64,000 nt of DNA, taken from positions 1-64,000 of the forward strand of contig NZ_AQWS01000001.1 in NCBI RefSeq assembly GCF_000375405.1. Direction: 5' to 3'. Positions 38,264-46,557 of the stretch are shown piece after piece (the first letter of the stretch is position 1; each line of letters begins with the position of its first letter). The position numbers were made by a program, and so were the translations under genes. This DNA comes from Bacteroides propionicifaciens DSM 19291 = JCM 14649. GTDB taxonomy: Bacteria; Bacteroidota; Bacteroidia; Bacteroidales; Bacteroidaceae. Below the pieces are notes generated by a model. That model was not told the origin of the DNA. It did not search any database and saw only the letters and a list, made by a program, of their open reading frames with translations.

Positions 38264-40249
38264 TTACAAGATTTGATTTTTATTGTACTGCTTATATTTC
38301 TTTACATCCTCCTTGCTAGCTGGTAAAAAATGAATAGCATTTCCTCCACTAGGTTGTAGTTTGAATTTCAAAACAGATTTATCTGTTACTAGCAAGCGAG
38401 TAACTTTTACTTTAGTCTTTGTATCCACCTTGTCATCATCTGTATAGATATGAGCTATATACTTTCTGTTAGCATCTAGAAATGTAAGAGGAGTTACAAT
38501 GTTTTTGGATTCATTGTTTCCTAAAGTACCTAAAAACCATTCTTCTTGGCTTCGACGAGCAATAGTCACAAACTCACCGATTTCCCCATCTATAATTTTA
38601 GTATCATCCCAAACTGTTTTTACATTGTCGAAGAACTCTATTTCAGGTTCATGTTGATATGCAGTTGGTTGGTCATACCAATATAGGAACTGTAGCGGAC
38701 TATAGTAAACAGCTGCCATAGCAAGCTGATGCGCATGCGTGGTCTTGATACGTTTATCATAGTAGCAAATTGTATAATCTGCTGCACCTGCAATGAAGCG
38801 AGTAAATGGCAAGATGGTATTGTGAGTGGCATCTGGGAACTCTTCATTTCCTGCAATACCTTCTTGTGTTAGTAGATTAGGATAAGTACGACTGAAGCCC
38901 GTAGGGCGATACTCGTCATGAATGTCTACTAATATTTCATACTCTGCACATTTGCGCACAGCATCGTGTAACCATGTAGTCCATCGTTGATTCCCGATTT
39001 GTACAAAGCCAAATTTGATCCCTTTTATTCCCCATTTTTTATACAAAGGAAGAATCTCATCTAACTGTTGTAGTAAGGCTCGTTGATTAACATACACCCA
39101 GACTCCTATTCCTTTAGAAGCCGCATAATCAACCAGTGCTGGGATATCAAGATCTCTTTTTTCGGACACCCTAGTAGCATCTGAACTCATAAGCACTTCT
39201 GAGCCATACCAGCCTGCATCTAGATGCACATATTGTAGTTTCCTCTCTGCGGCAAAATCAACATACTTAAGTGCCGTAGCTTGGTTTAGTTGGGTAATTC
39301 TGATAACCTTACCTGGTTTAATCCACTCTGTATCTGCTATCTTATTTGCAGGATTGAGGTTAAGTATAATATCGTTATTCGCTATCAAATCTGTAGCTTT
39401 ATTTGCAGCCATAATTACTCTCCATGGAGTAGAGTATGGCGTGATAACATCTGCACAGTCATAGAGTGATGATTGCAATGTGTTTTTGCCAACCAAGTTG
39501 TACTTCATACGTGTATAGTCCACCATCTCGGCTTCAGCCAAAACAACGTTTAGCCCATTTTCAAGTTTCAGTGTAAGAGGGCGCTCACTCTCGCCTTTCC
39601 AGTCTTCAAGAGGCAACAACTCGTAATGTGTTTGCGCCCAACGGGTATAATATGCTTGAGTTTTCTCAGCAAAAGAAAACTGAGTTTGTTCACCCACAAT
39701 GTGTAAAAACAAGCCATTTGTAGCTTCGGGAAAGTGATAGCGAAATGCTATACCTTCATCGTAGGCACGCACAATTACGTTCATGTGGTAATAAGAGCGT
39801 TTGTCATAGCCATCCCCTTGTATCGGAGACCGGTTTGCTGTACCTTTTTGGAGTCTAAGGACTAACTCATTATAGTTTTCTTTTACCTGACTACGCTCTC
39901 CATAAACTGGTTTCCAAGATGTATCTACAACAGACCTATCTGAATCAACGAAAGTAAGATTTTCGCCCCATACTTTAGTCGTATCATTAGGTATAGCAAG
40001 AGCTGACTCGAAGAGTTGATTTTCAATCAACACACCTAGTTTGGACTCCTGTATTACTGTTTTGCCTTCAAACTGAAGTGAGTAATACATTTGTCTTGTA
40101 CCATTACTAGCTTCTTTTTGATAAAATTCAAATGCATATTTCCCATCTGGCGAACTCAGCTGATGATAAGTGTTCTTTAATATATTTTGAGCATAAATAC
40201 TGCTACAAACTAGGCTGAGCAATAAAAATAATCTTAATTTTCTTTTCAT
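38264..40249 (-). CDS. GH97 glycoside hydrolase with altered catalytic residues
   Basis: A 661-aa exported protein (signal peptide ending IYAQ) with the GH97 order: N-terminal beta-supersandwich, (beta/alpha)8 barrel and C-terminal beta-sheet domain. Retaining GH97 alpha-galactosidases have a nucleophile Asp in a KVDF-like strand (D415 in BtGH97b); here the strand reads IKFGF with G414 at that place. The acid region LLTQEGIAGNEE (E463) is kept. The loop HDEYRPTG carries D445 and E446 where inverting enzymes such as SusB have a base Glu. It thus fits neither classical group, and alpha-galactosidase or alpha-glucosidase labels would be unsafe. Confidence 0.8.
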   Translation of the reverse strand: MKRKLRLFLLLSLVCSSIYAQNILKNTYHQLSSPDGKYAFEFYQKEASNGTRQMYYSLQFEGKTVIQESKLGVLIENQLFESALAIPNDTTKVWGENLTFVDSDRSVVDTSWKPVYGERSQVKENYNELVLRLQKGTANRSPIQGDGYDKRSYYHMNVIVRAYDEGIAFRYHFPEATNGLFLHIVGEQTQFSFAEKTQAYYTRWAQTHYELLPLEDWKGESERPLTLKLENGLNVVLAEAEMVDYTRMKYNLVGKNTLQSSLYDCADVITPYSTPWRVIMAANKATDLIANNDIILNLNPANKIADTEWIKPGKVIRITQLNQATALKYVDFAAERKLQYVHLDAGWYGSEVLMSSDATRVSEKRDLDIPALVDYAASKGIGVWVYVNQRALLQQLDEILPLYKKWGIKGIKFGFVQIGNQRWTTWLHDAVRKCAEYEILVDIHDEYRPTGFSRTYPNLLTQEGIAGNEEFPDATHNTILPFTRFIAGAADYTICYYDKRIKTTHAHQLAMAAVYYSPLQFLYWYDQPTAYQHEPEIEFFDNVKTVWDDTKIIDGEIGEFVTIARRSQEEWFLGTLGNNESKNIVTPLTFLDANRKYIAHIYTDDDKVDTKTKVKVTRLLVTDKSVLKFKLQPSGGNAIHFLPASKEDVKKYKQYNKNQIL

Positions 40250-40305
40250 GGTTTTCTACTTATAATATTAATGAATAGAGCTCAATGAACTCATACTTCA
40301 TCCTA

Positions 40306-41904
40306 TCAGTCATTGTTTATATAAAAGGTTCTCTCTACAGCTTTTGCTGTTTGTACTTTTTCTCCCGCAGTTGATCCATATTGCCATGCAACAACTGTTA
40401 CTGCTAAAGGGTACTTCGCCTTGGGAGGAATATTACCTATTATCAATTCGTTACCTACAAGTTCTACTGGTCCTACTTTTACGTAGTAGGATACTGGTAA
40501 CTTACTATCTGCTGTGGCGTCAAGTTTCACTGTTTTTTGACGACTATTGATATCTTGTAACTCGGGAAAATTGATTTGTTGTATCCTTCCTTCAGTATTA
40601 GGATAAGGAACTTTTATGTTTAGTTGTTGCACCGAGCTTTTATACTTTTCATCACCTAAGTGATGTGCCAACAGCCAAATGTCGCCTGTGCGTTTAGGAT
40701 TATCCAACCCCATCCGATAGAATTGAACTGTAAAGGTTGAATCGTTTACTTTCTTGACTGGACCATTAATTCTATCTATTTGTATTTTCTCCTTTGGCGA
40801 ATGATCTGTTGTCATATGCTGACGCAACGAATCAGTAAAAGTGGCTGAAATATGAAAGTTTAATCCATCGGTTAAAGGCTCAAAATTTAAATGGTATTGA
40901 CTGTGACTGTCTTTATAGAATGGTAACAGTTTTCCGTTCCTCTTCAATCCAATATACTGATACTTTTTACCACTAGACCTTGCATAGTATTTCTCGGTTT
41001 CCATAGCTGTCTCCTCGTCAAAGTACCAAAAAGCATCGTGTGGGTCGCCTCCATAGTTGATGTATTGGGATGCAGATGCTCGTTGCTTTCCATCAGAGTA
41101 CCAGCGGTCTGCCAACCAACCTTCTGTTATATCTATGGATTTCATTCCATGTTCACTGCCAGAGAGTCTATATTGCACCGCCTTCTTCAGAAAAAGACAC
41201 ATATAGTCCACAACGGCATCCGAAACATCGAAATGTCCGTGACCAGCATCGCACAGAAAAGATATAGTACTTTGAGGATACATCATCCTGAAAGCTAGTG
41301 CAGGATTTACCCTCGCTTCCCACCACTCATACTCTCCTTCAATCATTAGTCCAGGGATACCATCTATATTTCGGGTGCGACCCCATTCTAGATTATCACC
41401 TCCATATCCTGTAAGGTTCGTACGTGGGGCATCACCATGATAAGAAATAACAGCCAAAGTTCGTTCAGGATTCCAAGCTGCAAAATTCCAAGGAAAAGTC
41501 GCCATCGCTGAATGTCCTAAAGGTACCACAGGTACAGTATTCAACTCCGAATAGCCACTAAGTTCTGCTAGATCTGACATCATTGTATCAAAATACTTTT
41601 GGCTTCCTTTTTTCACATCCCATTGTTGATCGATTCCTGGTGTAAGCCAAACAATTGCAATACCCAATTCCGTCATCGTCTGTCTGAAAACAGGATGTTC
41701 AAATATAGTTTCCTCACACATATTATGTTGTCCAAACATGACTGCTTTGATATTGTTGCAGTTTGGGGGAATCCACAAATAGGCCTCAGGACTAGCATTG
41801 GTCTCAGGTGAAATATAATCCTTAAGCTTCACAGACCATTGCCATTCGGCAGCATACATACTGCTGAATAGAAATAAGCCCAGTAATAAGTTTATAATTC
41901 TCAT
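40306..41904 (-). CDS. Exported alpha/beta-hydrolase-like protein, putative carbohydrate esterase
   Basis: A 532-aa protein with a signal peptide (ending MYAA, residue 18). The first 250 residues have alpha/beta-hydrolase features: GQHNM after a beta strand, a possible nucleophile S131 in LGHSAMA and histidines 222 and 224 in DAGHGHFD. The last 280 residues look like beta-sandwich material of unknown type. I know no named family for this layout. In context, removal of methyl or acyl groups before lyase action is a plausible role. The catalytic acid was not identified. Confidence 0.5.
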   Translation of the reverse strand: MRIINLLLGLFLFSSMYAAEWQWSVKLKDYISPETNASPEAYLWIPPNCNNIKAVMFGQHNMCEETIFEHPVFRQTMTELGIAIVWLTPGIDQQWDVKKGSQKYFDTMMSDLAELSGYSELNTVPVVPLGHSAMATFPWNFAAWNPERTLAVISYHGDAPRTNLTGYGGDNLEWGRTRNIDGIPGLMIEGEYEWWEARVNPALAFRMMYPQSTISFLCDAGHGHFDVSDAVVDYMCLFLKKAVQYRLSGSEHGMKSIDITEGWLADRWYSDGKQRASASQYINYGGDPHDAFWYFDEETAMETEKYYARSSGKKYQYIGLKRNGKLLPFYKDSHSQYHLNFEPLTDGLNFHISATFTDSLRQHMTTDHSPKEKIQIDRINGPVKKVNDSTFTVQFYRMGLDNPKRTGDIWLLAHHLGDEKYKSSVQQLNIKVPYPNTEGRIQQINFPELQDINSRQKTVKLDATADSKLPVSYYVKVGPVELVGNELIIGNIPPKAKYPLAVTVVAWQYGSTAGEKVQTAKAVERTFYINND

Positions 41905-41985
41905 ATTTCTATCTTTACCTCTGATTTATATTCTCCATTTTTCGACTCAGAAGCCTAGACATGCTAAACTTCTGAATCTCAAAAA

Positions 41986-43254
41986 TTACTCTTGTGTATA
42001 CATTAATGTTCCAAAACCAAGTTGGTCATATCCTCCACTATTTGGTCCATAATTTCCACCTCCACCTTCGGGTCTCACTTGCTCAGCAAATTCCTTTACC
42101 CACTTCACTGGCACTTTTTTCACTTTAGCATAGTGATTGTAGATTAATTCCCATGATGGTCTAGCATCTCCTCTTGCAATGTTGGAAACAATGGTATGCG
42201 TTTCCCCATTACAATTCACATATTGTTTGAATGGCATATCTGCATCTGCAATTTTGCTTCCTTTAAGATTATATAGTGCAGCATATTCTCCCATAGCTAG
42301 CACTTTATTACTCTGATAGCCAAAGAAATCTACTCCTATATTATATGCCATCTGACAGTATGCCCCATATAGAGAAATGGTTAAAGCAGCGTGCCCTTGG
42401 TCACGTCCACTCTCTTGCCCTTGTCCTATTACTACACCCTCATAGGTATGTAGTGCTGGAATAGCATTATTGATAGAACCATTACCAGTACCTACTTTAA
42501 AGTAGTTGAGTGCATAGTTTATGATTTCCTTGTTGTCATTCAAGATGCCGATAGCCAATGCTGATGCCATATTACACATATCCCAATTTGCCCAATAATG
42601 TGTGATACATGCACCGTTGTGTCTATCTAAGAAATCTTTATTGAGTGGATAAAAAATATCAGTCATCCACTTTCTAAATCGATCAAACTCCTCTTTACTC
42701 CATCCATCATAGTCACGTAGTATCTCAGCAGCATTGGCAAATTGGTAGCCATAAATACCCGCTGCCAAAAACTTGTTAGAGTCTCCACTGATAGAAATAC
42801 AAGTAGTAGCCCAAGCGTTCAATATTTTTACTGCTGCCTTGGCATATTTCTCATCACCACTTATCTTCCACCTCAAGCCCAACTGATAAGCTGCTGCTAC
42901 ATCATACATTGCTCTTGCGTAATTATCTTTTTCGGGTTCTTCGCGAGAACCACCTCCTCTAATAAGTTTTACTGTAGGATTAGCTGTATAGGTTTCTTGT
43001 GCTTTATCGTTTGCTATTAACACATCCCATCCATCAGCCCAGGGTTGTGTTCCTGCGGCTACTTTTTCCTTTACACGTTTGAAGTCAGCAGCAGTATGTA
43101 ACATACTAGGGTGTGATATCTTAACATTAAAATCTTCTACGGGCATTGGCCATTCATCAATATCTGTAGTTCCATCTTTGATTTCACTACTACATCCCAT
43201 CATAAAGATGGAATAAGCAAGACATGCTAATGCATATATAATTTTATTTTTCAT
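41986..43254 (-). CDS. Alginate-lyase-fold lipoprotein, probable polysaccharide lyase
   Basis: A 422-aa lipoprotein (lipobox MGCSS, Cys at residue 21) with an all-alpha barrel of the alginate_lyase domain type from about residue 50. Recognisable blocks are WATTC..SGDSNKFLAAGIYGYQFANAAE and THYWANWDMCNMASALAIG, with the GQESGRDQGH segment near residue 280. PL38, which includes Bacteroides alginate/glucuronan lyases, has this fold and is a candidate family; PL5 is less likely. As the first enzyme gene after the surface-binding proteins it may be the endo-acting lyase that generates oligosaccharides for SusC. Confidence 0.7.
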   Translation of the reverse strand: MKNKIIYALACLAYSIFMMGCSSEIKDGTTDIDEWPMPVEDFNVKISHPSMLHTAADFKRVKEKVAAGTQPWADGWDVLIANDKAQETYTANPTVKLIRGGGSREEPEKDNYARAMYDVAAAYQLGLRWKISGDEKYAKAAVKILNAWATTCISISGDSNKFLAAGIYGYQFANAAEILRDYDGWSKEEFDRFRKWMTDIFYPLNKDFLDRHNGACITHYWANWDMCNMASALAIGILNDNKEIINYALNYFKVGTGNGSINNAIPALHTYEGVVIGQGQESGRDQGHAALTISLYGAYCQMAYNIGVDFFGYQSNKVLAMGEYAALYNLKGSKIADADMPFKQYVNCNGETHTIVSNIARGDARPSWELIYNHYAKVKKVPVKWVKEFAEQVRPEGGGGNYGPNSGGYDQLGFGTLMYTQE

Positions 43255-43279
43255 AAGGCTATTTATGTTATTTCTAACT

Positions 43280-43314
43280 CTGTATAGTTTGCTGTACTAG
43301 AACAAACTATACAG
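43280..43314 (-). terminator. Intra-operon hairpin between binding-protein and enzyme genes
   Basis: A perfect 12-base stem (43280-43291 with 43303-43314) around an 11-base loop, without a T-run. It sits between the Ig-like lipoprotein gene and the first lyase gene. It probably reduces read-through or protects the 3' end of the SusC/SusD message, giving more transporter than enzyme. Confidence 0.55.
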
Positions 43315-43337
43315 AACTGATTATCTTAAAAAAGGTA

Positions 43338-44798
43338 TTATTCGTTATCAACAAATGCTTTTAACTCTTCGAGAGTTTTGAATGATCTAACCCAGTATAC
43401 TTCATAGCTATCCTTACTAGAAGCTTTAGGATAGTCAGCCATCACAAATTTGAATGTGGTAACCTCAACTGGGCTTGTCAACGAATATCTATAATCGGAG
43501 TTCCCAAATGGTTGCTGCATATCATAGTAATAGATAGCTGGCTTATTCCATTCCCAATCAGCACCATTTTTCACATAAATTGAGTAATTGTTATTTCCAT
43601 TTCCTGTTGGCTGTTTGTATCTTCCATTATTAGTATCCATAGCAATACATCCATAGCGATTATTGTTAGGCTCTAAATTGCTTGCTGCTGTCATCTTCAC
43701 AGCAAAGTATCTGTAAGTACCCACATTGAGAGCTGCCTTCTTTATCCCAGCATTGCTTGCTGCATACACAAAGTCTCCTCTATATTTCTCAGCATTTTGG
43801 TTACCAAATTTCACGACCATTTTACCCTTTTCGAAAGAGAAGGTAGCACCATTCTGCACTTCCCAAGGGAAGATTGTACCATCACTAAAGTCTTTTCTGA
43901 ATAAACCTTCAGCTACAGTTATCATACCTTCAGCTGTTGCACCATTGGCTGTTGTAGCAGTAATCTTCACTGTTCCAATTTTATGAGTTGTAATATTTCC
44001 TTCGTTATCGATGGATGCAACGGTTCGATCGTTACTTTCCCACTTCACTGTAGCCGCTGTAGCATTGGCTGGCGTCAGTGTAAAATCAAGTACATGAGTT
44101 TCGTATAAAGCAAAATCTTGATTCAGAGCAATAGCTACTTCTGTTGCTGAAACTGCTTCCTTTACAGTTATATCTATACTTGCTTTCACCTTGCTTCTAT
44201 CGTGCGTGTAGGCTGTGATGGTAGCAACACCGGCTGCTATACCTCGCACCACTCCATTTTCATCTACAGTTGCAATGGCTTCGTTGCTACTCTTCCAAGT
44301 CAGATAGTCATAGGTATGATTGGCGGGGAGTATATTGTAACTTAGTGGTAATGTTGCAGTCTGATAAACATCAGTTTCGTCATTTGTAAAAATGATATCC
44401 GTTGCCTTTACCACTTCTTTCAATACCTTTACGGGGATAGCTTTGACCGTCTCAGTAGCCCCAAAACCTATTGCTGGAGTAATACTGATGGTAGCTTCAC
44501 CTATTGTTTTTGCACTTATTGTTCCATCTTGCGATACTGTAGCTACAGCTTCGTTAGACGACTTCCAAATGATTCCTTTGTCTTCAAGATTCACTGGTTT
44601 TACTGTCCATTGCATTGTAGAGTCCATACCTACACCTAGAAACAAGGTTGCGGATTTGAAATTATCGATTGTAATCTCGTCCATCAGTTCCACTTCTGGC
44701 ATATCAGTCGTAAGATCTTTGTCACTATCGCAGGCTATGAAACCAACACTAGCTAAGCATACAAAAGCCGCACTTATATATAGTTTAATATTTCTCAT
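43338..44798 (-). CDS. Multi-Ig surface lipoprotein, probable glycan-binding protein (SGBP)
   Basis: A 486-aa lipoprotein (lipobox FIAC, Cys at residue 23, followed by acidic DSDKD, a surface-export-like signal). Three Big_2 (BID_2-type) Ig-like repeats are clear from the recurring patterns WKSSNEAVATV, WKSSNEAIATV and WESNDRTVASI (about residues 40-290). The last 190 residues form a different, aromatic-rich module likely to bind the glycan. It follows susD by 31 bases, the normal place for such a protein. No catalytic motif was found. Confidence 0.75.
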   Translation of the reverse strand: MRNIKLYISAAFVCLASVGFIACDSDKDLTTDMPEVELMDEITIDNFKSATLFLGVGMDSTMQWTVKPVNLEDKGIIWKSSNEAVATVSQDGTISAKTIGEATISITPAIGFGATETVKAIPVKVLKEVVKATDIIFTNDETDVYQTATLPLSYNILPANHTYDYLTWKSSNEAIATVDENGVVRGIAAGVATITAYTHDRSKVKASIDITVKEAVSATEVAIALNQDFALYETHVLDFTLTPANATAATVKWESNDRTVASIDNEGNITTHKIGTVKITATTANGATAEGMITVAEGLFRKDFSDGTIFPWEVQNGATFSFEKGKMVVKFGNQNAEKYRGDFVYAASNAGIKKAALNVGTYRYFAVKMTAASNLEPNNNRYGCIAMDTNNGRYKQPTGNGNNNYSIYVKNGADWEWNKPAIYYYDMQQPFGNSDYRYSLTSPVEVTTFKFVMADYPKASSKDSYEVYWVRSFKTLEELKAFVDNE

Positions 44799-44829
44799 GG
44801 TTTATCTTATCAATATTTATGTAATAATA

Positions 44830-46545
44830 TTAGTTTCCCCAACCCGGATTTTGTCCCAATTTGGGATTCAAACGTATTTGATCGGCAGGAATAGGATATA
44901 AATAGTTTCGCTCTTCCCATTTGCGTCCAGTCTCTATTATCAAACAGCCATCAGCATTCTTATTATATGTAGGGTTAGGATATACCGTTTGGAATTCGGT
45001 TCCTTGCCATTTGATACCAATGAAATCCATAGGCATTTCTACCTCAGCTGTTTTCCAACGTTTAAGATCGTCTATGCGAAATCCCTCGTTGTAGAGTTCG
45101 ATGGTACGTTCGCGACGTATCTCAGTACGCATATTCAATCCGTTTGCAGCTACTAAACTATTTGATAGCTTTGGCATAGACGGATTGATACGTTGCCTAA
45201 CTAGGTTGAGAGAAATATCCAAGTCTCCATCTTCAATAGTATTATCTCTTTCGTAGATTGCTTCTGCATAGTTGAGCAGCACCTCAGCATAGCGAATAAC
45301 TGGATAATCGTAACCCTCGAAATTTGTTGCTACTTTACGTTCTGTTCCCCACTTTTGGTTACCATATCCACTTCCTGAATTAGGAATATAATTAACAGTT
45401 CGAGCAGCAGCCAAATCAGCAGCGTCGCCAGTCCATGTAACACGCGATTTTTCATTGCCCCAAAAATTATCATGTGGACGTGCTAGAGTATTACGCATAC
45501 GATTGTCACGATTAATCCACTCAGAATCTATTTTATCATACCCTTTGAACTGTGCCGACTTATCGATAGGTAAACCATCTTGGCAAAGATACATATTGAC
45601 AAATTTGCGAGAAATCTGTTGTACATTCAGTAAACTTTCTACAGTTATATTTTTTCCAATGGGTGCTAATGCTTCGTCGTGACGACGGGAGAAGATATAC
45701 TCTTTGTTAGAATTCTTTTGTAGACCTGCTGGGTTGGACTTAGTGTCCTCTAATATAAACATGTATTTTTGTGCTGTTTCTCCTAGGATAGCGGGTTTGA
45801 ATAGTTCGAATTTGTTGCTTTCTATAACTTTTTTAGCGGCATCGGCTGCGATGTTTAATAGCTCTTTGCTTCTAACTTCATTGCCTCTAAATTTTTGCCA
45901 AGTTCCTTCAAATAGTGCTACTCGAGATAGGAATGCTAATGCTCCTTCGCTACCTATACGTCCGTTTTCGACAGAGGATGTAGATGGTAATTTAAGTACT
46001 GCATCTTTCAAATCAGCAATAATGAAATCTGCAACTTCGCTACGACTATTACGAGTAGTGTATAATTCGGGATCAGAAATACTCAGTGCCTTGTCGGTTA
46101 CAATTACATCACCAAACAGTTGTAAAAGTTCAAAGTAACAATATGCACGAAAGAACTTAGCTTCGCCAACTGGTTGTGCAATATCGGAAGGATTACTATA
46201 CGACTTCGCATTATTGAGTAATATATTTGTACGACGTATCCTCTTATATGCCTCATTGTAGTCACCATCCTTTTCTGTCAGCCCATTTGTACCCAATCGG
46301 AAAACATTGTTCTTGTCATTATTGTCTAACAAGATATCTGAACGTTTATCAGAATGTGGTGCATCATAAACACTGGTAGCAAAATCACGTGTCCATCCAT
46401 AAAATTGGTTGGCAAATAACCTATAATCGTTTGGCGTTTTCCATAAATTTGTTTCTGCTAATTGATCTTGAGGATCAAGATTCAAGCATGAATGAAACAT
46501 CATACCGAACAGAATTGCGATTATGAATTTATTATATTTTTTCAT
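44830..46545 (-). CDS. SusD/RagB-family glycan-binding lipoprotein (PUL 2)
   Basis: A 571-aa lipoprotein (lipobox FHSC, Cys at residue 20) with the SusD fold: GEAKFFRAYCYFELLQLFGDV near residue 130 and the C-terminal RRERTIELYNEGFRIDDLKRW. It pairs with the SusC directly upstream (12-base gap) to take up uronate-containing oligosaccharides. Ligand specificity is inferred from the enzyme genes only. Confidence 0.9.
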   Translation of the reverse strand: MKKYNKFIIAILFGMMFHSCLNLDPQDQLAETNLWKTPNDYRLFANQFYGWTRDFATSVYDAPHSDKRSDILLDNNDKNNVFRLGTNGLTEKDGDYNEAYKRIRRTNILLNNAKSYSNPSDIAQPVGEAKFFRAYCYFELLQLFGDVIVTDKALSISDPELYTTRNSRSEVADFIIADLKDAVLKLPSTSSVENGRIGSEGALAFLSRVALFEGTWQKFRGNEVRSKELLNIAADAAKKVIESNKFELFKPAILGETAQKYMFILEDTKSNPAGLQKNSNKEYIFSRRHDEALAPIGKNITVESLLNVQQISRKFVNMYLCQDGLPIDKSAQFKGYDKIDSEWINRDNRMRNTLARPHDNFWGNEKSRVTWTGDAADLAAARTVNYIPNSGSGYGNQKWGTERKVATNFEGYDYPVIRYAEVLLNYAEAIYERDNTIEDGDLDISLNLVRQRINPSMPKLSNSLVAANGLNMRTEIRRERTIELYNEGFRIDDLKRWKTAEVEMPMDFIGIKWQGTEFQTVYPNPTYNKNADGCLIIETGRKWEERNYLYPIPADQIRLNPKLGQNPGWGN

Positions 46546-46557
46546 TGTATTCTATTT

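Noticed and set aside
43700-44700. Repeated segments as a CRISPR or tandem DNA repeat
   Set aside because: The repeats are protein-level Ig-like modules of the SGBP, diverged in DNA and without spacers.
44392-44901. A 169-aa plus-strand frame over the SGBP and SusD genes
   Set aside because: Antisense shadow produced by the repeated Ig-like coding sequence; low complexity and no promoter.
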